Assembly (NCBI RefSeq): GCF_040954645.1
Contig: NC_092805.1
Span: 17,696,741 to 17,760,740 of the forward strand
Direction of reading: 5' to 3'
Length of the DNA: 64,000 nucleotides
Source of the DNA: Diabrotica undecimpunctata
Taxonomy: Eukaryota > Arthropoda > Insecta > Coleoptera > Chrysomelidae
The translations under genes were made by a program, and so were the position numbers. Position 1 is the first letter of the stretch. Every line of letters starts with the position of its first letter. Shown one piece after another: positions 55,788-64,000 of this stretch. Below the pieces are notes generated by a model. The model had not been told where the DNA came from and searched no databases. It saw nothing but the letters and a program-made list of their open reading frames with translations.

Positions 55788-57750
55788 ACATAATACAAAT
55801 TAACCATATATCATAATGTGACTCGGTATGATCATTAGTATTAAATCAGCAAGTTGTGTTACCAGATAAAGTTATATTTTTCTAACTACATAGTTGATCT
55901 ATATGATTATTTGTAAAGACAATAAAGTCGACTCTATTTAGTAATAAGGCAATTAGTCAACACATACACTACAAAATACATAATGGGCAATAAGCAAATT
56001 AGCTGCAGTACCACAAAAACAAAATAGATGAAAAGTTGTGGTTAGATTGGAAAGCCAACTTTTTTAACTAACAGGAAACAGTAATTACTTGGACTTAAAT
56101 CGTTATATTCTTCTTCCAGTACCCATTCTCCGTAGATGTTGGTTATCACCTTGGTTTAGACAACATGATTGAGCACTGATGTTAGTTCACTGTCTAAGAT
56201 TTTTAAACTATGAGTTTCTTAATGCTTCCTTTCCTTGAATAATTCTTTGACATACTTCCCTTTTTGTGGAGAGAAGTCTTTCCCCAGACTGCTTGTTACA
56301 GATAAGATTTCATTTGATGTCACATTTTTGAACACATTTGGGTGCCTCTTTGAAGTATACAAATATGTTACAGTTAACATCCAGTAATATATTGAAAATA
56401 CTAAACATTTCGTTTAGTAGCCCGGTATTAAGTTTATCTCCGGCCCAGTGGTTTATTCTTTTTTATAAGAAGTCGATCTTCAAAACTATTTGTGTTTTCT
56501 TTTATAAACTTACTTGAGTAAGGCTCCATCCTAAAACTACTAATATTGTGTTTGAGATTTAACTAAATCCCACAACGGAAAATACCAAACTGTGAATCAA
56601 AACGCTTCGGTCTCTTTGTGTAATGCACTAAACTTCACTGTTTTAAATAGGTGAATCGCTGGTCTCACGGATTTTAAGATTTTTCTTTCTAACTACAGGG
56701 TTACTGTCTACTGTCTGGGTTCAATTTAAATTCCTTACTTGGCACGTGCATCCAGCGGCATAGTGCAAATAAATATGATTAATAAATAAAGTTATGGTTT
56801 AATGATACTATGATATTTATGAGAATGTAGTTTAATTTTAACTGTATTTTAATGAAATTTTATTGGGTATTCACTGCACAAGTGAACCAACGGAGAAACC
56901 GCACCTGTCTAGAATCCTGATGCATTAGAATCGGACCACATTCTAGTGTACATGCATGTACATACCTATTATGTACTAAAAAAGGAAATTTTCGTGTGTC
57001 GATGCTTGGGTTTATAATCGAATTATTAAGTATAAAATAGAATCGAATTATGGAAAAGATATTTTGACTTTGACAAAGTGATCTGAAAATTAACTTAGAG
57101 TGAGACAATAAGCCATAAATTGGAAATGCAACTGAACAAAATATTTAACAAAAGCAACAGCGAGTTTGTGCTGTAATATTTCCTCATAACTTCCCTTTAA
57201 AAAACCCATTTTAACTTCCAAAACAAAATCGAATTGTTATGTACTTTTATTTAAGACAAGTTCTCAATTGAAAAATTACCTTGTATAGCAATTTATTAAT
57301 TAAGACTGCCATGACGGGTGTTTAATTAAGTTCACAGAACTACGCTGTAGGTACACAGTAGCGAATATCATTGGCAATACATTCAAATACTGGGTGTCTT
57401 TGTTTTATTTATTATCATTTTCACAATTTATGAATTATTTAAGCTTTCTTGGATTTTAATACTTCTTATAAACTAAATATTTTATTTTTATATAATATAT
57501 AACATTTCGAAAAAGATTATTTTAAAAATAGTTAGTTACTTTAACTTCTATAGATGTTTATTAATTGGTGCTTTGCTTTACCAATTTGACAGCTGACTTA
57601 GTTGTCCCCAATCTTGAAGATTGTAGACAAATAGCCGTGTTTCAAGTTGAAAAATTCTGAGAGCGGTGTTATACCCTTAGAATGATGTTAAAATATGATT
57701 TTTTGTGTGTTTATGTATTATGTATAATTCTGGATGATGTGTCTCTGACC
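55788..57750. other. Intron 1 of annexin gene 3, mostly unassigned
   Basis: No coding similarity found. 56909-56931 (CTAGAATCCTGATGCATTAG AAT) repeats 47054-47076 with two differences. Confidence 0.45.
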
Positions 57751-57758
57751 TTATCACC

Positions 57759-58075
57759 CTATTTATCCATTAATTTTGGTATGTTCTTATTGCTGACTTC
57801 TTCTTTTAGTAACCAGAGCCTGCTACATTGTGTTGATTGGTTTGCTACAAATTTTTCTTCATTTAAGTAAGATGGGGGCTCTTTGATTTTTTCTTTTTGC
57901 TCTCCGTTTCTTTCATTATTTATCCATCTTTCCATTGTACTCTGTGCTCTTTGTCCCAGGCATATTTGCATATCTGATATCTGTCGAAGTCTCTGTTTTT
58001 GATATGATTCATGCTCGTTTATCCTGACACTTAGTGATCTTGCGGTTTCTCCCACATAAAAATTGTTGTACCTAT
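57759..58075 (-). pseudogene. Penelope-like element, GIY-YIG endonuclease fragment
   Basis: The minus strand reads NNFYVGETARSLSVRINEHE SYQKQ at about 58070-58000, the Y.GETGR....R..EH core of the Penelope-type GIY-YIG domain. After a shift to another frame, ICKYAWDKEHRVQWKD follows near 57965-57915, matching the HA....H.I.W block. The upstream reverse transcriptase is not present. The continuing frame to 57759 is Lys/Glu-rich and unassigned. Confidence 0.7.
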
Positions 58076-58888
58076 TTTTAAGGTTTTTTATAGATGCAGT
58101 TTGATTTCTGCTGTGTACTGTTTGTTTTAGTTTTGGACAGAATAGATCTCAGTGTATTGGCTGTTTTGAATGTTGTTGCAATTTTGCATTTATTTTCTAT
58201 CATGTAATGATTTCAAAATAACAAAACTTGAAAAGAACAGCAGAAAAAAATGTTGATGAAAGAATGGTGTTCTGTAGGACTTATGCATACACATAGACTT
58301 GAGGAGTGACTTCTCAATTCGTCTCTGCACAACTTTCTTGGTTATTTGCAAAATGAGTCCTAGATACTTCTATGAAAGCACCAAAAGCTCGTTGCCGACG
58401 GTACCGCCGTGTCACTATCACCGAAGTTGAAGCGAACACTGCCTAGTAGTACCTTCTTAGGCATCTTAAGTTTGCTGACTGAGCATATTTTAAGGACTTG
58501 TGCGTACAAAATTATTAATATATAGCGCGTTTGTGTATGAGTGTATAGTCAATTTCCATCATATTGATAGCACATTATGTATGCAAATCCCTAAACTGTT
58601 GATACGGGTGACTCAATGAAAAATAGATATTTGTCAACAAGTTTACAGAAGTTTATAGGAAAACAATTTTAAATTAAGTATGACCACCAGGTATAAAGGT
58701 TAAAGCAGAATAGAATACAATAGTTTTGAGGGTTACTAATCCCTAAATAAAGTTGCCAGTGTCGGAGTGATGGAGATTAACAGGTACTAATGAATTTGCA
58801 AGAAATGTAAGATGTTTATTTTATTGGTTGTATATAAAATAATTTGTGGCCGTAACAGGGGCCGATTTGTAAAAAAATGAATATTATT
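58076..58888. other. Intron DNA, nothing recognised
   Basis: No feature seen other than possible transposon flank next to 58889. Confidence 0.4.
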
Positions 58889-60200
58889 TTAATCAAATTC
58901 CATTTCAGATTCACTGCTTTCTTCAGAATCTAAGGAATCTTCAACTCCAATGTTAATTATTACCGGTTCCAGCATTGCATCAGTCATATTATCCAAATTC
59001 CACATTTTATTTTCTTCCTTGTGGGCATGCCTAACAGCATTTTTCCAATTTTCTGGAGTTACTTTTGATAAGGAATGTTCTAATAATTGTTGTAAGTCTT
59101 CTAATTTAAAAGTTTTGTTGTTGCGTCCGACTTCACCCTTTACTTGAGACCATATATTTTCTATCGGATTCAGATCACAGTGGTATGGGGGTAAACGTAA
59201 AATAATTACATCACGGTTTAATGCCATTTCATCAATTATATATTTTTTATAAGCTGCTTTATGTTGCCTTACAATAGGTAATAATTCCTTTTTTGTCGAA
59301 TTCTCCTTGTACTCAATTGCGTGTTTATCCAACCATTCGATTATCTCTCCTTTTTTCCATGCCGTTGTTGGCAATTTTTCTGCTAGTCTTGAATGGTAAC
59401 TAGCATTATCCATGACTATGACAGAATTTTTTGGAATTAAATCCAACATTTGCTCAAAATATTCTTCAAAAACGTCAGCAGTCATTTCCTCGTGGTAATC
59501 TTTGGTTGATTTTGAGGCAAAACTTAATAATCCACCATTGACAAAACCGTATTCGTTTCCAATATGGGTTATTATGAGTCTGCGTCCTTTTCCAACGGGA
59601 ATATTGTTTATTCCAGTAGATACACCTTCGATGAATGCCTGACGGGAACTTTTCACATTTGTATCAACCCATAGATATGGTACAGTATGACCTTCATTTA
59701 GCCAAGTCTCGTCCAAATAAAAAATTGTTTTCCCTTCTTCTCGGTACTTTTTAATAGTTCTTAGATAATCTCGTCTCCAACATACAATGTAATCTTTTTC
59801 AATTAAAACGGATTTTCTTCTATTCTTTTGCCAACGAAATTCCATCTCTCTCAATAGTCCCCATAATTTCTTGTTGCTTATGATTGGTAACTCTTCGTTT
59901 TCTCTAATTAATGTTTGGATTTTGTCCAATGTTGGAAATTCTTTGTTAAAAAAAAAATGAGTGGACGCTGCGTCTTATCATGTTTTTATGTATTTCTTCA
60001 ATTTCCAAGGGTTTACTCCCTCCACTCTTCTTGGGAGATGAAACAGTTCCTCCTTTTCTTTCTTTTAGGAATCTATAAATTGTTGCTTCTCCAACCCCTG
60101 TCATATTTGAACACATGTTAACGATTTCACGAACATTACTTAAAGGGCGTTGATGTACAAGTGCATCGTGTACATTTAATATTATATGTTCAAAGAAAAT
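58889..60200 (-). pseudogene. IS630/Tc1/mariner-type transposase (DD82E spacing), one frameshift from intact
   Basis: The minus-strand frame opens at 60200 with HIILNVHDALVHQRPLSNVR, then SNMTGVGEATIYRFLKERKG (helix-turn-helix). At a run of ten T (59949-59958) a one-base slip leads to a stop. The main frame then runs from about 59948 to 58889: FFNKEFPTLDKIQTLI, WGLLREMEFRWQKNRRK, FYLDETWLNEGHTVPYLWVD (first Asp), RLIITHIGNEYGFVNGGLLS, SVIVMDNASYHSRLAEKLP (second Asp), LRLPPYHCDLNPIENIWSQV (Glu), and an acidic tail DSLDSEESSESEMEFD. I count 82 residues between the second Asp and the Glu, far more than the 34-39 of classic Tc1/mariner. Apart from the slip it looks intact, so it is probably a young copy. 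Terminal repeats were not identified. Confidence 0.85.
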
Positions 60201-61904
60201 TCAATATTAAATTAACTAAAATAAATATATACAGGTTCCCGAACAATACTTTAAGTCTACTCTTTATAATTGAGCACATTTTTGTGTTATATTTTAACGT
60301 CTTGTTTTGGATACTGCCAGGGTTCCCCAATAGATTTCTATAACTTGTATAAATGAATGTGTCCAAAGAAGTGTCAAAAGATTTTAAAGCGACAAAAAAT
60401 GCATGTCCACTATTGCCAACGGAGAATGTAGAGATATCTAGATAAAATAGTGACAAGTTTGACAGTTAATGTTAGCATTATTTGTACAAAATATAGTCGT
60501 AGTACTGATCTAATCTGATCAAATGTGAACATTCATAATAATTTTAGCAAAAATGATCGGTTAATTTTATAGAGTCCCTGGTATGCACTCAACAAGTCGT
60601 AAATACAAACATTTGTAGCAATTCGTGAGAGAATTCTTGAGAATCAATTCGGTATCGTGTTTAAGACAAATTTGAAATTCCATATAGTATGTATATTGTC
60701 ACGAAACAGTTGCACATTCTTGTTTGCAAAGTTTAATTGAATTAAAAACTGCCCAATCACCACAAACAACAAGTGGATTATCACAAAGTTATATGTAAAT
60801 ATAGCGTTGTTGTCCATTTTTATTTTAATGACTTTTTTGATATCAAAATTGTAATAATTGGTGATCTGATCAGGATGACAAAATCGAGTGATTGTTGAGA
60901 AATAAATGACTCTATGACGTGCCATAATATGGTGCAAATTTTAAACTAGACGCACCATCGGACAATTCTTCTTTGAACATAGGTTAGCCAGGAAATAGAA
61001 GGTAATGGACACTGTCTCTATCGCGTCATCGTAAACCGGTTTTTTGAGAATAAATTGTAAGATATAGTTTTCACTGTATCGCCTTGTGTGTTTAACAATG
61101 CAGTAGATTCCCCTTCGTTGTATATACAAAAACACATATCTCAACTGCAATATATTCCAACACCTTTTCCTGAGTACAACAGCGATTGAGTCTTCATTAC
61201 CAAAAATACTGAATTGTCCAAATTGTAACAAATATAAACCTCGACACTAACAAAAAATGTGTATATGACCAAAGTCGTGGAGAGTGTTTTCTCATGTGAT
61301 ATAATTCACGATTTAATTGAAAATATGCAATTTTTAATTAAAAATTGTGTTTTTATCAAAATTACTATTTGCCTGACTTTTGGGGACCCATATGATATAC
61401 CATGTCTGGGGTCCATATTATCATAGATTAAATGATAACCTAATTAATACAAAAAGTTTTCGTCCTTGTCCGCCCTTTTATCGCGTTTTCCGTTTATCAC
61501 ATTGTAATCTCCATTTATACTAATTAGGTAGGTCAAGCCTACCATGCAATTTGTTTAAAAATATATTTGAAATATTAAATAATTGAAAAAGTGTCTTTGA
61601 ATAAGAGTTGCTGAATTGTTCCTTATACTTTTTATTTTCTAATAAATGTCCCACTCACCTGTAACGTATACGTTAATTATGCAAAATAAATGTCAGCAAC
61701 TATCAATTTTTTTACATACAGTGACGGGCAAAACGATGGAATAAATTTATTGTTTGGAGAATAGCCTACGTTAGAGGCAAATCCCGAATTTATTTTTAAA
61801 TTATGATTTTTTGATTATTAAATTATGATACCGTACTAGTAACGTTATGCATCTGGGCATGATGACGTAATCCATGTTTTTTTAATGAGAATAGAAATCG
61901 TGTA
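60201..61904. other. Intron DNA, nothing recognised
   Basis: Several short frames (60190-60456, 60644-60937, 60941-61231) have no known motif. No repeats stand out. Confidence 0.4.
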
Positions 61905-61914
61905 CTACCTTTTT

Positions 61915-62370
61915 TGAAAGGATATTCAATTCTTGTTTATATAAAAAATATAGCCAAACACATAAAAAGGAAAGGAATAACACAGCCTTCAGAACAAACA
62001 ACAATTTATGCAGATATATTAAGAACAACAAGATCCAAAAGAAAAAGCACTTACACAGTAATGTATACGAACTTAAATGTGGCGACTGCCCAAAAACTTA
62101 CATCGGTCCAACTGGTAGAACTTTTAACAAACGGAAAGCAGAGCACAAAAAGGCTTTCAATAATAGAAAGATTCTATGTACGTATTTCACCTTCTAAACC
62201 ATAATCATTCGTTTAATAACCAATTTCAAATTCTTCACATTCAAAATAAAGGCCTTAAGCTATCTTTGTTAGAATCTATGGAAATTAATAATTTAAAAAA
62301 TATAGACATAATTCTGAATGACCAATTTGAAACAAACAGTTCACTCCTTCTCAACTTATTCATTTAAAGA
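61915..62370 (+). pseudogene. Penelope-like element, C-terminal GIY-YIG fragment
   Basis: The + strand reads YIKNIAKHIKRKGI (61940), then in another frame VYELKCGDCPKTYIGPTGRT FNKRKAEHKKAF (62063-62158). This is the C..C...YIG.TGR....R..EH core. After a second shift comes HLLNHNHSFNNQFQILHIQN KGLKLSLLESMEI and SSLLLNLF with stop near 62367, the usual PLE C-terminus. At least two frameshifts. The reverse transcriptase is missing. Confidence 0.8.
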
Positions 62371-62940
62371 CGATGAAGTATAAACGCATCCCAAAAATAG
62401 ATCACTTAAGAAAGGCACTCTGTTGAAACAGCTGTAGTGATAATAAATAAATTCTGTTGAAGTTTTGCAAACAAAAGTTTTCAGTGTTTTATTGTTAGAT
62501 AAATACAATTTGCTTTATCTATTTTGAATAACTGTGCATCCATTTAAAGTTACGTTCTTTTTCTTTCCTCATTAGTGTATCTAATCAATGCAATGTTACG
62601 AAATCTAACCACACAATTTATTGTCGAAATTTCTATTTTGTGGCAAGAAAAACCGGTGTCATTTCCTAATCATGTTAAATTTCTGTAACGAAGTTGTATG
62701 AAGAAGGTCAACGTAACGACCTCTAACTAGAATATACGGCCAAGGTTTATCCAATGTTTCTGAAGTGTTTTATATTTTGATTATTTATAAATAACATTTA
62801 AACAAACATTAGTTATTTTTAAAATTTATTGATTTTATAATAATTATTCCGTCAATTTTTTAATAGATGCTTTTGAGTTTTATTTTTAATGCTATTTTAT
62901 ATTTAATTCTTATTTTGACACAGATATTTCTCGGAAATAA
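62371..62940. other. Intron DNA, PLE 3' flank
   Basis: The AT-rich stretch GATAATAAATAAATTCTGTT GAAGTTTTGCAAAC near 62440 may be the Penelope 3' end. Nothing else seen. Confidence 0.35.
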
Positions 62941-62944
62941 CTAA

Positions 62945-63245
62945 TATACACATATGTCCAAAAGTTTGGAATATTGGAATATTTCATCTTTTTATTGATT
63001 TTTCAATTCTCAACAATACTAAATAAATCTCAAAACCAGATAAACGATATGCAAAAAACTTATTTATTCTCTTGGAGTGAAAAACTTACAATGTACAACT
63101 TACATTTAAAACTAAATTAGTATAGAAAAAAATAATTTTTAATAAAACTAATAATTAGTAATTCCTCAATTGACCTGTATGCATGCCTGTAGGCGATTTG
63201 GCATGCTGCCGATTAAAGGTCGTGGCATATTATCGTGCACGTTGC
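62945..63245 (-). pseudogene. Tc1-like transposon 3' end
   Basis: The minus strand reads HDNMPRPLIGSMPNRLQACI QVN (63240-63170), the MP.R....I...G C-terminus of Tc1 transposases, with stop. It continues to CATATGTCCAAAAGTTTGGA ATATT (62950-62975), a Tc1-style terminus. The 5' part is missing. Confidence 0.6.
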
Positions 63246-63341
63246 GTTTCCAGCACATAGCGTTTCCGAAAAATATAATTTAAATGGTTTTAAATATGAA
63301 CAACGCACACTGTCCGGAACATAGCGTTTCAGACACTTAAC

Positions 63342-64000
63342 GTTTCCGTTCAGTATATTCGAATACAATATTTTACTGATGCCGACGGCTACGTAACGAG
63401 TCGTAACCGGTTGGTAAGGATAATGTTAATTAGATGTCCGTCGTTCTCCCCTTGTTGTTTATTGAGGAATTTGTTTGATTTTGAGTATTTAAAAAAATAA
63501 TTTTCGAGGCTATTTTGTCATTTATGCATGTGTTTTTATTGCTTTGTGACAATTAAGCACGGAAGTGATAAACAATTAGGAATTTAATAATAATTAATAG
63601 GTTTAACAATTATTTTAGAATGAATAGGATTCAGTTTAAATATGTTTTAAATTTAATTTCACCTTCAGTTAAAAAACAAACTACTACATTTAACTAAGCC
63701 GTACATATCAAACCAAAAAGTATTTTTAAAAAGAAGAGGTATCACTTCCGTACAAAAGTCCTAATTATTTATCACTTCCGTGATTAATTTCACAAAGCAA
63801 TAAAAACACATGCATAAATGACAAAATAGCCTCGAAAATTATTTTTTTTTATACTCTGTATCAAAATCAAACAAATACCTAAATAAACAAGGGGAAAACG
63901 TCGGACATCTAATTCACATTATCTCTACCAACCGGTTACGGCTCGTTACGTAGCCGTCGGCATCAGTAAAATATTGTTTTCAAATATACTGAACGGAAAC
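63342..64000. repeat. Fold-back element with ~240-bp inverted arms, cut by the window edge
   Basis: The left arm 63342-63582 (starting GTTTCCGTTCAGTATATT) is matched inverted by 63759-64000, including ACTGATGCCGACGGCTACGT AACGAG and TTTATGCATGTGTTTTTATT. By eye about 90% alike. The 176-bp centre is AT-rich and noncoding. The repeat may continue past 64000, because the sequence left of 63342 (GCGTTTCC motifs near 63247-63350) is also repetitive. Confidence 0.88.

Noticed and set aside
62380..62460. Hammerhead ribozyme in the Penelope terminus
   Set aside because: I looked for CUGAUGA and GAAA with the right stems but did not find a convincing set.
54809..64000. Further annexin gene 3 exons
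   Set aside because: I searched for repeat-1 (GxGTDE) type exons and found none; the rest of the gene is presumably beyond the window.

Overview
This is an AT-rich stretch of an arthropod nuclear genome, almost certainly an insect and plausibly a beetle (the order is a guess). Evidence: multi-exon annexin genes with phased GT-AG introns, insect-type non-LTR retrotransposons with (GAA)n tails, and IS630/Tc1/mariner, pogo, piggyBac-like and Penelope-like remnants. There are no bacterial operons, rRNA or CRISPR arrays, and I recognised no canonical tRNA gene.

The host genes are a tandem annexin array, all on the + strand. Gene 1 (9120-29521) lacks its 5' exon(s), which must lie upstream of the window. 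It has four internal exons and two alternative 17-codon last exons (29242-29292 and 29471-29521). Gene 2 (about 34617-44303) looks complete at 316 residues. Its start exon contributes only the ATG, and the calcium loop of its first repeat is lost. Gene 3 is represented by its first coding exon only (54763-54808, a Tyr/Pro/Gly/Gln-rich N-terminus like annexin B11). Annexins are cytosolic Ca2+-dependent phospholipid-binding proteins of membrane traffic and cortical cytoskeleton.

Most other sequence is transposon-derived and fills the introns and intergenic DNA. In order: a LINE with an inverted 5' half (2.83-4.59 kb); an IS630-like element with terminal inverted repeats (5.50-7.96 kb); mariner and Jockey-type scraps (8.0-9.05 kb); a DDE transposon split by a LINE with an 11-bp target duplication (10.07-11.58 kb); two decayed DDE copies (13.8-16.1 kb); a pogo-like element (16.88-19.85 kb); a Tc1 relic (20.65-21.5 kb); a 3.0-kb element with ~530-bp inverted repeats encoding a PIN-like plus CXC cysteine-rich protein (21.59-24.60 kb); LINEs at 25.2-27.6, 28.27-28.93, 31.1-32.8, 37.35-39.35, 40.7-42.6, 48.4-50.3, 51.63-53.66 and 55.56-55.77 kb; an inverted-repeat composite at 29.9-31.0 kb; a piggyBac-like relic at 44.6-45.4 kb; two Penelope-like GIY-YIG fragments (57.8 and 62.0 kb); a nearly intact IS630-type transposase with an unusual second-D to E spacing of 82 residues (58.9-60.2 kb); and a large fold-back repeat that ends the window (63.34-64.0 kb).

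The most unusual object is the 21.59-24.60 kb element. It has very similar long inverted repeats, a candidate TTAT target duplication, and one gene of a type that is not a classical DDE transposase. The annexin features of most biological interest are the alternative C-termini of gene 1 and the loss of the repeat-1 calcium site in gene 2. All coordinates and reading frames were worked out by eye. Family names rest on recognised motifs, not on a database search.
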